This document shows positions 1-11,200 of a DNA stretch of 64,000 nucleotides, one piece after another. How positions within the stretch are numbered: the first letter of the stretch is position 1; every line of letters begins with the position of its first letter. The position numbers and the translations under genes are program-made. The notes below the pieces were generated by a model, which did no database searches, had not been told where the DNA came from, and saw nothing but the letters and a program-made list of their open reading frames with translations. The DNA is from Flavobacteriales bacterium (GTDB lineage: Bacteria; Bacteroidota; Bacteroidia; Flavobacteriales_F; PHOS-HE28): assembly GCA_020635695.1 (NCBI GenBank), contig JACJZH010000007.1:62001-126000 (forward strand), written 5' to 3'.

Positions 1-6
1 CGCCCC

Positions 7-606
7 TCAAGGAGTTTGTGATCCAGCGGGGGTAGGTAGCCCCAGAACGATTCCGAGCCGGACATCAACACCCCAGAGCCCTTGGGCAGGGGCAAGGCTG
101 GAGAGCTCCGGATCCACATCGTCCAATGGATGCTCGTAGTATGGACTGAGTGAAAGGATCGGCTGAACGACCGGTGATCTCGAGTAACGCAAGGCCACTT
201 GCATACCGGCCCCCAACGTTTGATACGCCAGGACCTCGGACGCCGAATGGTGATGCAGCGATATCGTCCTGCGATGCCATCCCGCTTCAAGGCCATAGTC
301 GACCGAGAACGCGTTCAGCCTTTGCGTCCGCAGGAAAGCGATGGATCCACCAACGCGTTTGTCCCTTCTCTCGTAGGCATCAGGCAGGTCCATCCATTCG
401 CTCTGGAGGATACCCGGCCTCACTTCGAACACATACCGGTCAGCTCCAAGGGGAAACCTGAACGCCAGCGAGGCTCCCATCATCCGTGGGGATGATCGCT
501 CCTGTTCCAGCACCTCAAATACGGGACTGATGAATACGTCCTGTGCAGAGACCATGGCGCAGTGGCACAGGCACCAAGCGATGGGATAGATCAGCTTGCG
601 ACCCAT
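7..606 (-). CDS. Hypothetical secreted / outer-membrane beta-barrel-like protein
   Basis: A complete 199-residue reading frame begins with a short basic segment and a hydrophobic stretch ending at SAQ (about residue 22), which looks like a Sec signal peptide. The rest is rich in alternating hydrophobic and aromatic residues (for example LAFRFPLG, YGLEAGWH, LSLSPYYEH, VRLGIVLG), a pattern common in small outer-membrane barrels of Bacteroidota. No enzyme motif was recognised. It lies 33 bp downstream of the DUF4139 gene on the same strand and could be co-transcribed with it. The barrel assignment is inference from composition; the coding call rests on the intact frame, the signal peptide and its tight spacing. 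Confidence 0.6.
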   Translation of the reverse strand: MGRKLIYPIAWCLCHCAMVSAQDVFISPVFEVLEQERSSPRMMGASLAFRFPLGADRYVFEVRPGILQSEWMDLPDAYERRDKRVGGSIAFLRTQRLNAFSVDYGLEAGWHRRTISLHHHSASEVLAYQTLGAGMQVALRYSRSPVVQPILSLSPYYEHPLDDVDPELSSLAPAQGLWGVDVRLGIVLGLPTPAGSQTP

Positions 607-639
607 GGTATGGTGATCAATTGTCCCGCCTGTCTTCGT

Positions 640-2253
640 TCACTCCAGCACCACCGGCTGGTCCTTGGGGTGCTTCACGCTGTAGGTGAACTTCAGCTCC
701 TTGGTCGTGCGCGGGTCCATGGGGATGCGCCAGGTGAGGCTGCCGCGGTCCTTGTCCACGGTGGCGCCGCCCTCGTCCTCCAGCTTCACCTCCACCTCGC
801 TGCGGCTGCTGATCGGGATTGGTCCTGCAGGATCAGGTCCACCCTGGCGTTACCGGTGTTGCGCACGGTGATGTCCCAGCCGATGGTGACGGTCCGCTTT
901 GCCGCCGATCACGGGCTTCTCGCTGTAGCCCTTGCGTTTCACGCGTTCCACCACGATGTTCTTGTCGCGCCCCAGGCTGATGTTGAGCGTGTCCTGCGGA
1001 CGGCTCAGGTCCAGGTGCGTGCGGCCCACGTAGGTGCCTTCGAAGAACACGTTGGCATCGCCGGGCAGCAGGGCCAGGTCCTCCCAGCCGGTCGTGCGGG
1101 CGTAGAGGAAGGCGTCGCGGTCCAGCTTGGGCGTGCAGTAGTGGGTGTAGGTGGCAGGCACGGTGTGGGTGCGCACGCCCACGGTGTGCGGGCGGCCGTC
1201 GGAAGGCACGGAGAAGGGCACGTCCAGCGTGTACTCGGTGGTGGTGGTGCGGTACACCACGGCCTGCCCGATCTCGGTGATGGCGGGTTCATCCTCCAGG
1301 TCCATGGCCACGTTGCCGGCGGCGGCAGGCGCCATCGCGCGACTGTCCATTTCCTCCCGGTACCTGCCCTTCGTTGAAATGGTCTCGAGCATGATCGGCT
1401 GCTCCAGCACCCAGGGTCGCAGGTTCGGCATGGTGCCGCCCAACGTGGGGTTGCCGCTGCTGAGGGCGATGTCCACCTTGTCCCAGTCCTCTCCGGTGTT
1501 GTTCACCAGCCGGGCCTTCATCAGCAGTTCGATGGGCTTGTCCACGCTGGTGGCGCGCAGGTCGTAGGCGGGTGTCCAGCCGGCGTTGTGCACGAAGTAG
1601 CCCAGGGTGAAGCGGGCCTGCACGGCGGCGGGTGCGCTCAACTCCACCACCACCTCACTGGTGGGCCGGGCCGCCTGGGCCTGCAACTGTTGCAATTGCT
1701 GGCGCAGCTTGGTGGCCTCCTCGTTGATGGCGGTGAGCTTCTCCTGTTGATCCAGCAAGCCCTTCTTCACGGCTGTCATGCGGGTCCGCACGTAGTCGTT
1801 CACGCCCTGCAGCTGGGTGGCGGAGACCCCGTTGTCCTGTCCGCCCACGGCCCAGTTCTTCAGCAGCAGCTGTTCCTCGTTCTGCCAGACCTGCTGGGTC
1901 GCCACCTCTACGTTGTAGTCGTGCTCCAGCTTCTTGATGCGTTCCTGCAGGTCCGTCACCTCCTGCTTGTTGGGACTTTCGCTCAGGTAATTCACGCGGT
2001 GCTCCACGCCCAGGATGGTGAAGCCGCCCTTGCCGTTCACCTGGATGCTTTGCGGGTCCAGCTGCTGGCTGAGCCCGGTGAAGACCACCGTGGAGGCTCC
2101 CACCGGCAGCGACTTGCTCGCCGACCGCGAGATCTGGGCCCCGTTCAGGAAGACCTTGACCTCCTGGATGGTGCTGGTGACGGGCAGTTCCTCGCCGGCC
2201 AGGGCGGTCAACGGGAGCAGGCAAAAAAGCAGGGTGGAGCGGAAGGAGCACAT
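640..2253 (-). CDS. MuiA-family protein (DUF4139), frame interrupted twice
   Basis: The product is a secreted protein of about 537 residues of the mucoidy-inhibitor MuiA family (DUF4140 N-domain plus DUF4139), of uncertain biochemical function and probably in the periplasm or at the cell surface. The start at 2253 gives the signal peptide MCSFRSTLLFCLLPLTALAG; the longer upstream frame adds an unlikely extension. A coiled coil follows around residues 100-200 (many E, Q, K, L), then the DUF4139 beta domain with the typical GWTPAYDLRA segment. Near 895 an extra A in an AAA run breaks the frame, and near 822 a missing A restores it, so the C-terminus (ending QPVVLE) is only recovered after correction. 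The two changes cancel in length, which supports sequencing error over decay. Confidence 0.8.
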
Positions 2254-2543
2254 GGGAGTGGAGCTTGGTACGAAGGTATTGGCGTGTGGCTGTACACGCA
2301 GACAGGGAAATGGTTCGATCCCTGCCTCCTCGAACAGCATGGAGATCGCTCGTTACCTCGGGAAACACCTCTCCGCCTCTGTCTTCGACCTACTTGTGAA
2401 CGGCCAGGGGATGCGAGAAGGGGATGCCGACCTCATTGGCGTCATGTGATCGGAATGAAAGGACATGGTGAGCAGGTCACCGAACGCAGGAAGCCCCGCC
2501 GATGTGGCGGGGCTTCCTGGTCTTGGTTCGGATCAACGATCGC
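2254..2543. other. Intergenic region between muiA-like gene and T9SS cargo gene
   Basis: This 290-bp stretch contains only short overlapping frames with no convincing start, signal or domain. The one structured element is the strong hairpin at 2488-2518 just downstream of the cargo gene stop. The remainder presumably holds the promoter of the DUF4139 gene, but no clear TAnnTTTG element was found on the minus strand. Confidence 0.5.
2488..2518 (-). terminator. Perfect 13-bp stem-loop after the T9SS cargo gene
   Basis: AGGAAGCCCCGCC at 2488-2500 and its exact reverse complement at 2506-2518 enclose a 5-nt loop. It lies 26 bp beyond the stop codon of the minus-strand cargo gene, so it most likely ends that transcript. 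There is no long T-run, as in most hairpins of this window. Confidence 0.75.
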
Positions 2544-5500
2544 TCACTGGCGCACGAGGCGCTGGGTGTAGAGCTGGTCGTTCACGCGGATGTTGACCAG
2601 GTACACACCGGGGGCGATGTGCTGACCGAGGTCGATCGCGTGGTTGAAGACCTCACCGTGGTTGTCCAGTTCCTGGGCGAACACGCGCTTGCCGAACAGG
2701 TCGTGGATGTCGATGGTGATGTCCTGCATCTCCGCCTCGAGCCCTTCGAGCTTCAGGAAGAGCACGTCCTCCCGGTTCGGGTTGGGCCACATGGTGAGCA
2801 CCGTGCCGGAGGCCACATCGAACAGCTGTTCACGCGCGGTGAAGGAAGCGGCAGCGCTGTTGAGGCGTACCACGCAGGCACGACCGTACTCGGTGAAGTT
2901 GCCACCGACCAGCGCGCGGATGCGCACGTTCAGGTCGATGTCCGCCGGCACCGGGTTGGTCTGCAGGTAGGTGGGCTACGAGCACCGTGCTGGACAGGGT
3001 GACCTTGCGGCTGTAGGAGCCGTGGGGGTCGAAGAGCCAGTAGGTGTAGGCCGTGGCGCCCGGCTGGGTGCTGGCGTAGATCTGTGCCGAGCCGTTGAAG
3101 GGCAGGTCGGTCCGGTCGCACCAGCTGGCGATGAGGCCCTGTCCGCTCAGGGGCAGGCAGAAGTCATTGCCGTTGGCGATCTGACTGGTCGCCCCGAAGA
3201 GGCCGCCGGCCACGATGATGCGCCTGCCCTGACCGTCGTACAGGACGTAGCCACCATCGGTGATGCCGTTGCTGCCGCCATCGGAGACCACCAGCTCGTA
3301 GCAGGTCTGTGGCAGGAAGAACTGCTCGGTGATCACGGTGCCGGCCTGGCCATCGGCGTAGGGACCACCGGAGGTGATCACCGTGTTGCCGGTGGCATCG
3401 TACACCGCCCAGGTGGTCTCGCTGCCGAAGTCATCGAGGGTGATCTCCAGGGTCACCAGTTCGGAACCGGCCGGAGTGCCCACGCAGTTGCAGTTGGCGT
3501 CCCAGGTATCACCCACCGTGTTGATGTCGCCATCGTCGCAGGTGGTGCCAGGCAGGGCGCTGCCACCGGGCACGCCCAGGCAGTCGTCCACCAGGCCGCC
3601 GGTGCAGTTGCAGTTGGCATCCCAGGTCTCACCCGAGGTGTTCGGGTCGCCATCGTCGCAGGCGGTGCCGGGCAGGGCGCTGCCACCGGGCACGCCCAGG
3701 CAGTCGTCCACCAGGCCGCCGGTGCAGTTGCAGTTGGCATCCCAGGTCTCACCCGTGGTGTTCGGGTCGCCATCGTCGCAGGCGGTGCCGGGCAGGGCGC
3801 TGCCGCCGGGCACGCCCAGGCAGTCGTCCACCAGGCCGCCGGTGCAGTTGCAGTTGGCGTCCCAGGTCTCACCCGAGGTGTTCGGGTCGCCATCGTCGCA
3901 GGCGGTGCCGGGCAGGGCGCTGCCGCCGGGCACGCCCAGGCAGTCGTCCACCAGGCCGCCGGTGCAGTTGCAGTTGGCATCCCAGGTCTCACCCGTGGTG
4001 TTCGGGTCGCCATCGTCGCAGGCGGTGCCGGGCAGGGCGCTGCCGCCGGGCACGCCCAGGCAGTCGTCCACCAGGCCGCCGGTGCAGTTGCAGTTGGCAT
4101 CCCAGGTCTCACCCGAGGTGTTCGGGTCGCCATCGTCGCAGGCGGTGCCGGGCAGGGCGCTGCCGCCGGGCACGCCCAGGCAGTCGTCCACCAGGCCGCC
4201 GGTGCAGTTGCAGTTGGCATCCCAGGTCTCACCCGAGGTGTTCGGGTCGCCGTCGTCGCAGGCGGTGCCAGGCAGGGCGCTGCCACCGGGCACGCCCAGG
4301 CAGTCGTCCACCAGGCCGCCGGTGCAGTTGCAGTTGGCATCCCAGGTCTCACCCGAGGTGTTCGGGTCGCCATCGTCGCAGGCGGTGCCAGGCAGGGCGC
4401 TGCCACCGGGCACGCCCAGGCAGTCGTCCACCAGGCCGCCGGTGCAGTTGCAGTTGGCATCCCAGGTCTCACCCGAGGTGTTCGGGTCGCCGTCGTCGCA
4501 ATCCTGACCAGGCAGGGCGCTGCCACCTGGATTCCCTTGGCAATCGATCAGCTGTCCGGCACAGGAGCAGTCCGACAGGATCACATCGTTCCCGGTGGTG
4601 CTGTCCAAGTCGTCGCATGGTGTTCCGGGCTCCGGCCCACCTGGACAGAGATCGAACCCATTGCAGGTGCCATCGTTGTCATCGTCGTTGCACAGGAACC
4701 GGTAGGAGGTGCCACATGGTGCGTTGTCCAAACGGATGTAATAGGTGCCGGCCGTGAGCATGTTCGAGGTGAAGGTGCCAAGTGCAGGGGTGGAGCCCCC
4801 GCCCACCGGGAAAGTGGTTGCCTGCACCAGACCCCCGAACGCGTTCAACAGGGTGAAGTTCATGGTACCTGCGGCACCCGCGTTCTCGGCCTCCATGCCG
4901 ATCTCGATCGTGCCATCTGCTCCAAGGGTCAGACCGAAGTAGTCGGAGGTGTTGTCGTAGAAGAAATCCAATCGGCCCGGCGATCCGCCCAGGTCAAGGT
5001 CCAGTCCGGTCGCCTGACCAATGCTATTGTTCGGTTCGGGATCATCCCCGAATACCGGCTGGGTCACGGAATAGTTGAACCGGTAGGAAACGCCGCAGAT
5101 GGTGCTGCCGAACACGTGGAGGTAGTAGAGTTGTTCATTGCCCAGACAGCTCGCAGAGAGCACGGTGGAGCTTGGACTTCCTGAACTCCCGATGCTCACC
5201 GGCCAGGCCTGGATCAGACCGCCCGAGCTGTTCAGCAGATGGACGTTCATCGTCTCACCCGTGGACGACCCCGAGTGTTCGGCGCTCATCGTGATGTCCA
5301 GCACCCCATCCGTTGGCAGGATCAACCGGAAGTAGTCCGTGTTGTCATCGTAGTAGAAATTGATCCGGCCGTCATGGTCGATGCTCGCCGCCACCGTGTC
5401 GGATTGTGAGGTCCCGTCATTCTCCTCGAGGTCGTCAGCATAGAGGGGCGGGGTCACGCCGTAGTTGAACTGATAGGAGACGCCACAGGCCGTTGGGTTG

Positions 5501-6684
5501 AAGAACCGGAGGTAGTACAATTGCTCGTTCCCCAGGCAGCTGGTCGCCAGATCGGTCATGACCGGGTTGCCGTTCGCACCGATGTTCACCGAATGGCTCT
5601 GGACCAACCCGCCGGAGCTGTTGAGCACATGGGCCGTCAAGGTCTCTCCGGTGCTCGTACCTGCGTGTTCGGCGTTCACGGTGATGTTCAAGATCCCATC
5701 GCTGGGCAGGATCAGGCGGTAGTAGTCCGAGTTGTCGTCGTAGAAGAAATCCAGGCGACCTTCATGGTCCACACCAGCAGCCACCGTGTCGGCTTGTGTC
5801 GGAGCATCGTTTTCCTCGAGATCTTCAGCGTATAGCGGATCCGTGATGGTGTAGGACAACCGGTAGGAGGTGCCGCATGAGGCATTGTCGATGCGCAGGT
5901 AGTACAAGCCATCTCCCTTGCAAAGTGAGCTCAGCTGGGTGGTGACGGGGATCGAGCTTGCACCAACGGGAACCCCGGTATAGCTGTTCAGCAAGCCGCC
6001 GCTGCTGTTCAGCAGGGTGACCGTCAGCGTTCCAGGGCTGCTGCCGCGATGCTCGGCCTCCAGCGTGAAGTTCAAGATGCCATCGTCGGGGGTCTCCAGC
6101 CGATAATTGTCGGCGTTGTCAGCATAGGTCAGAAAGTTCACCTGACCATCCAGAGGGGTGGCGATCGGAAGAAGGGTGGCCTGGCCGAGCGAATTGTTCG
6201 GTTCAGGGTCCGGACCGAACACCGGCGGAAGCACGTCCACCGTCAGTTCGTAGGTCGTGCAGGTGGTGGCGGAAGGGTTGTTCACCCGCACGTAGTACGT
6301 GCCCTGTCCGCGGCAGTCCACGATGGCATCATCGAGGACCGGAACACCATTGCCACCGGCGTTCAACTGCAAGTTCTGGACAAGTCCACCCGAACTGTTC
6401 AGCAGGTCGATGGAAACCGTGATGGGTGCAGCGCCCGAATTGGACATCTGGCTCTGAACACGGATCGCACCGTTCCCGCTGGACACCAATTGGAACCAGT
6501 CGGCCGTATTGTCCGGTGTCGAACAGGCCCCGAGCTCGCCGCTGATGGGGGTGCCTTCGGTAATGGGGTTCGCCTGTCCGGGGCTGTTGTTGGGCTCCGT
6601 TTCCGGCTGCGCTGCCAGCCCGATGGGTATGGCGAGCGAGCAGGCCAACAGGAGCCTGGTCAGGGGTGGGGTCGTTCGTCTCAT
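2544..6684 (-). CDS. Large secreted repeat protein with T9SS C-terminal sorting domain (one frameshift)
   Basis: This gene encodes a secreted protein of roughly 1380 residues. It opens with a signal peptide (start at 6684, hydrophobic core ending AAQPETEPNN). Five similar domains of about 125 residues follow, each introduced by an acidic EPNNS or LEEND motif and resembling the bacterial pre-peptidase C-terminal (PPC) beta-sandwich. Next comes a block of nine Cys- and Asp-rich 40-residue repeats (CDDGDPNT, WDANCNCTGG), then a type IX sorting domain of about 80 residues (WPNPNRED ... PGVYLVNI ... QRLVRQ). The sorting domain directs export by the T9SS, whose core genes lie 16 kb downstream. The frame breaks near 2970 and resumes at NPVPADIDL; the intact tail argues for a single-base sequence error. 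It is transcribed divergently from the ECF sigma operon. Adhesin or matrix roles are possible but unproven. Confidence 0.88.
3481..4560 (-). repeat. Nine tandem 120-bp coding repeats inside the T9SS cargo gene
   Basis: Nine head-to-tail units with an exact 120-bp period encode 40 residues each. Seven inner units are almost identical at DNA level and differ mainly at a few positions (codons for SG or TG in PNTSGET/PNTTGET, GCC/GCG-type changes). The two outer units are diverged (QGNPGG on the N-terminal side, TTCDDGDINTVGD on the C-terminal side). Each unit contains four Cys and a DDGDPNT motif that resembles a calcium-binding loop. Near-identity of the inner units indicates recent expansion or gene conversion. 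Confidence 0.95.
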
Positions 6685-6730
6685 GAGGTATTGGATTTAG
6701 GGTTTCCATACCATCGGGCCCGACCCGGGG

Positions 6731-6805
6731 ATGTGAACGATCGCCCGGATCTTTTCATGATCGCCGGGTCCGGGTGTTCACATTCCGGTGATGTTCCGAT
6801 GTGAA
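6731..6805. promoter_or_regulatory. Candidate operator: three ATGTGAA motifs between divergent genes
   Basis: ATGTGAAC at 6731-6738 is matched by the inverted GTTCACAT at 6776-6783, and a further ATGTGAA stands at 6799-6805 facing it. The elements sit in the only 180 bp between the T9SS cargo gene (minus) and the ECF sigma gene (plus). They could be binding sites of a shared regulator or part of an ECF-type promoter. This is inference from symmetry and position alone. Confidence 0.35.
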
Positions 6806-6863
6806 GGCGGGGACCGGTAAAAGAGGTTCCCGCTGGACTTGACCATGAGACCTTCGTATTATC

Positions 6864-7478
6864 GTGACCGGCCCCACCCACCTCGTGGACCGGAACCTCA
6901 CCTCAGCGACCACCAGCCGTTGGCTGGAGGGCCTCTGCCGCAGCGATGCTGCGGTGGTGCAGGAACTCTACGACCTGCATTTCCCCGGCGTGCGCCATTT
7001 CGTGCTGCAGAACAGCGGCACCCTGTCCGATGCGAAGGACGTGTTCCAGGAAGCGATGACCGTGCTTTGGCTCAATGCCCGGGAGGGACGCGTATCGGCC
7101 GGGGAGGGCAACGACCTGGGGGGGTACCTCTTCCGGGTGGCGCGCAACAAGTGGTTGGACACGGTGCGTTCCGCGGCGCACCGCAATGGACAGCAGGCCA
7201 TGGACAGTGAGCAGGTGGCGGCCACCATCGCGGACACGAACGATCGCGAGATCGAGGACCGCATCGCTGGTCTGCGGTCGATCTATGCACGCCTGGACGA
7301 ACGCTGCCGGCTGGTCTTGGACCGCTTCTATTTCGAGGAACGGGACCTGGCGGCCATCGCCTCCGAACTGGGTGTGGACGAAGGAAGCATCCGGACCATC
7401 AAGTACCGCTGCATGATGAAGCTCCGCCGGATGGGCGGACAGGTGGCGGAACGTGAAGCAAGGAACGAGCGGCCATGA
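6864..7478 (+). CDS. ECF-family RNA polymerase sigma factor
   Basis: A 204-residue sigma-70 family protein of the extracytoplasmic-function class, which redirects RNA polymerase to a specific regulon. Region 2 spans about residues 20-95 (AKDVFQEAMTVLW, then FRVARNKWLD) and region 4 about 135-195, ending in a helix-turn-helix (DLAAIASELGVDEGSIRTIKYRCMMKL is present in shortened form of the family pattern). The annotated start is GTG; no in-frame ATG lies upstream, although ATG at 6844 would join with one base change, so the start is uncertain. The gene overlaps the next one by ATGA at 7475-7478, which implies translational coupling with its likely anti-sigma partner. Confidence 0.85.
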   Translation: MTGPTHLVDRNLTSATTSRWLEGLCRSDAAVVQELYDLHFPGVRHFVLQNSGTLSDAKDVFQEAMTVLWLNAREGRVSAGEGNDLGGYLFRVARNKWLDTVRSAAHRNGQQAMDSEQVAATIADTNDREIEDRIAGLRSIYARLDERCRLVLDRFYFEERDLAAIASELGVDEGSIRTIKYRCMMKLRRMGGQVAEREARNERP

Positions 7479-8222
7479 ACGGGAACGAGCTTTCGCACGA
7501 ACGCTTCGAACGGATCGAAGCCTACTTGTTGGGCACGCTTTCCCCCGAGGATCGCACCCGCTTCGAGGCCGAGTTGGAGGCCGATGAGCAGCTGCGCGAG
7601 GAGGTGAGCCTGCAGCGCGAACACATCCGCGCCATTCAGTTGGGTGGGTTCACACGCACGTTGGAGCAGGCGGCGCAACGGCACTCGGAGAACGATGAAA
7701 GTGGCCGGGTCCTGTCCCTGGCCCGTTCCGGTCGCAACTGGGTCCCCTGGGCTGCCGCGATCGCTGCCTTGGTGGCCGTGGCCATCTGGGCCCTGGTCCG
7801 ACCTCCGCTGAACGAGCGGGTGTACGCGGAGTTCCATGTGCCCGATCCTGGTCTTCCCGTACCCATGGGTGCGGCCGAGGACCATGCCTTCCACGATGCC
7901 ATGGTGGCCTACAAGCTTGGCGATCATGCCGAGGCCCTGATGAAGTGGGAAGGAACTCCGGCGTACGGGCCGGGACAACGATACGCTGCGCTATTTCATC
8001 GGTTGTGCCACCCTCGAGTCCGGAAGGGCCGGGGAAGCACTGTCGCTCTTCACGCCCCTGGCATCTTCTCCCGGACCTTTCCAGGACAAGGCGCGGTGGA
8101 TGCTCTTCATGGCGGCGGTGAAGGCCGGGCGAACCTCGCTCCTGGACAGTCTCGATCTTTCGGATGATCCGCTGCTGGCCGATCGGGCACGGCGCGTCCG
8201 GGAAGCGCTGGGCAGGCCATGA
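7475..8222 (+). CDS. Membrane-anchored anti-sigma-like protein (one frameshift)
   Basis: A protein of about 248 residues. Its N-terminus (RFERIEAYLLGTLSPEDR, ALEAD-like segment) matches the cytoplasmic part of Bacteroidota anti-sigma factors, although it lacks the zinc-binding HxxxCxxC motif. A single membrane segment lies at about residues 88-108 (PWAAAIAALVAVAIWALV), and the C-terminal part outside the membrane resembles a tetratricopeptide region (AYKLGDHAEAL, GCATLESGRAGEALSLF). The frame breaks near 7960; correcting one base continues to a TGA at 8220-8222 that overlaps the ATG of the CHAT gene, which strongly supports the correction. By position it probably sequesters the upstream sigma factor and may sense the downstream TPR-CHAT protein. 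Confidence 0.75.
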
Positions 8223-11200
8223 GGACCGTGGTGCTGCTTGCCCTGCTGAGCACGGCGCTGGGCACCTCGCAGGGGCAGTCGCCGGCGCACCGGCGGCATG
8301 TGCTCATCGACAGCCTCTACCGCAGCGAACGACATGCCGAGCTCGTTCGCGTGGTGGACGCGCAGCTGGATGCCGCGCCCGGGACCAACTGGGCCGATTC
8401 GATCTATCAATATCTCTACGCGTACGGTCGGGCCAACTGGAAACTGCACGGTCCCGACCGGGGCATGGAGGCGGCCGAGCGGGTGATGGCGCAGGTGGAC
8501 CGCCTCGATGGTGATCCGCTGCATCGGTTGGACGCGCTGGGCGACCTGAGCTGGCTCTATTACGAGGTCGGCCGTCTTCCCGAGTGCCTGCGGGTGGATT
8601 CGCTGGCATTGCACGTGGCCTTGAGCGCTGATGGCGTGCCTGCCCTGCGGCTCGGCAAGGCCCATCAATACCTGGGGTTCGACCACAGCATGCTCGGCGA
8701 TCACGGCCGCGCCGTGGAGCATTTCCTGGCGGCCAAGGAGGTGTATGATGCGGACGGTTCCATTCCCGTGATGTACCAGGCGGAGACCTGCAATGGGATC
8801 GGTGCCTCCTATTGGCACCTCGGTCGCACGCGTGATGCCGAGGCCTACTACCGCGAAGCGTTGGACCTGCTTGGCGATCCGGAGGAGACCGAGCTCATCG
8901 GACGCAAGGCCAGCACGGTGGGCAACCTGGGCATCCTGTGGGAGGATGCCGGCGACCTCACCCGCAGCAAGCAGTGGTACGAGGAGAACCTGCGACTGAA
9001 CGATCGCGTGATCGCGCTCACGGAGGATCCGTTCGAACGGGATGAGGCGATCCTGAACCGGGCAAGGACCTATTCGAACCTGGCCGCCCTTTATTTCTCC
9101 ACGGGCGATCATTCCACCGCCTCCCGCTACCTGGACCTCTCGGAAAAGGGGCGTTCCCAGGTACTCGAACCCGATGACCCCCAGCTCCTGAGCCTCCAGG
9201 AACGACGGGCCGATCTGGCCCTGGCCGCCGGCCGTCCGGAAGAGGCGGGTCGCGTGCTGCGGGCCTACGTCGATGCCTGTGAGGGGTACTATGGCGAGCG
9301 AAGCGAGCACCTGGCCCGTGCGCTTTCCAAGCAGGCCGAGGTGGCTGCGGAACTGCATCACGAACAAGAGGCGGAAGCGCTGTTCGGCAGGTCCATCGGC
9401 ATGCAACGAGGGCTCGGTGGGCAGGGCGCCGGACCTGTCCTTGCGCTCACGCTCAGAAGGCGCGCCAGGTTCCACCTGATGGCGGGCAAGGACGGACCTT
9501 GCGATCAAGGACCTGGTGGAGGCCCGAGCGATCCTGGAGCAGGTGCATGGCACCGGGAGCATACGCGTCGCGGAGATCGATCTGGCCCTTGTCGAGGCAG
9601 CGGTCCGGGCAGGGGATCGCATCTTGGCACGGCAGGCCTGGGATCAGGCGCGTACCGCGTTGGACGAACGGTTCCGGGAGCTGGAAGGCCCTGCCATTCC
9701 ACAGGCCCATGCGATCCCTCAGTTGGTGACGGATGCCGTGTATTGGCAGGTGGTCCTGCTGCGGCATGAGCATCCGGACAGCCTGTCCCCGGACCAGCAG
9801 CTCGAACTGTTGCGGCCCGGTATGCAGTCCTTGGCACGCAACAAGGGCGCCCTGCTCGATGAGGGTTCGCGTCTGGTGCTCGTGGGCTCTCAGGAACGTC
9901 TGTTCGACCTGGCGCTGGAGATCGCTTCCGAAGCGGAAGGGAACGCCCAGGTGCGAGCCGAGCGATTCTTCCAGCTGGCCGAGACGGATCGGGCCATCCT
10001 GCTGAAGAGCCGGCTCAACACCTTCAGCAGCCTTCGGTTCACCGGGGTGCCGGACACCCTGCTCAGGCGCGAGGCCATGCTCCTGAAGACCTTGAAGGGT
10101 GAGGCGGAGGACGAAGCGCCCCTGCACGACAGGCAAGGCATGGAGGAGGACCTGCATGAACTGATGGCCACCCTGGAGCGGGATCATCCGTCCTACTTCG
10201 CCCTGCGCTACGGTGAGCGGCCCGTCACGTTCGCCCAGGTACGCGAAGCCCTGCTCACGACCGGGAACGCACTGCTGGAGTTCGCCTTCACGGACACAGG
10301 GCTCCATGCGCTCGTGTTGCGCACGGACACCGCGCTGTTGCTCCGACTTCCTGCCCGGGGCCTGCAGGAGGACGTGGACCGGCTCAACAGGGCCGTGGCC
10401 GATCGGCAGGCGGCTCCCTACCTGGAGGCGGCCCATCGCCTCTACCGCCGGTTGCTGGCACCGCTCGCTCCCTGGCTTGGCGGGCGTGAGCTGTTGATCG
10501 TGCCCGATGGACCACTCCATCGCCTGAACATGGAGGTGCTGCTCGACGCTCCCTGCACGATGGAGGAGGCCCGTGACCACCTGCTGCTGCGCCGGCATGC
10601 GGTCGGATACCTCCTGTCCGCCACCACCGCAGTGCAGTTCCATGGGCTGGGAGGTACGGCCGGAAAGGGCGCGCTGGCACTGGCCCCGGGCTTCAGCGAT
10701 CAGTTGAAGGACCAATACCGGCAGGCACAGGCGGACAGTTCGCGCTGGGACCGCGACTTCCTCTCGCTCGTGCGTCAGCCGTTCATGTTGCGCACCGCCA
10801 GGCACGTGGGCGAGCTCTTCCGGGCCCGGTTGCTCATGGCCGGTGAGGCCACGGAAGCACGGTTCCGGGAGGAGGCGGGGCGGCATGGCATCCTGCATCT
10901 GGGCACCCACGCGGAGATGAACGGCAGCGATCCGCTCTACTCACGCCTCGTGCTGAGCAAGGACGGCGCCTCGCTTGAGCCCGACGCGGACGGCTACCTG
11001 CATGCCTATGAGATCTACGAGATGCAGCTGCGCGCCGAGCTGGCGGTGCTCTCCGCGTGCGAGACCGGCGCAGGGAACTTCGAGGCCGGGGAAGGGGTGC
11101 GGTCGCTCGCCCACAGCTTTGCCTATGCGGGTTGTCCGAGCCTGGTGATGGCCCTCTGGCAGGTGGACGAGAAGAGCACGGCCGAGATCCTCGACCGCTT

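Noticed and set aside
3481..4560. Tandem repeats considered as a CRISPR array
   Set aside because: Period is exactly 120 bp with no unique spacers, and the repeats translate in one continuous frame.
2971..5184. A 737-codon plus-strand open frame opposite the T9SS cargo repeats
   Set aside because: It mirrors the 120-bp repeats in antisense, has low-complexity Ala/Val/Gly composition, and lacks start context or domain. The minus-strand reading has a signal peptide and sorting domain.
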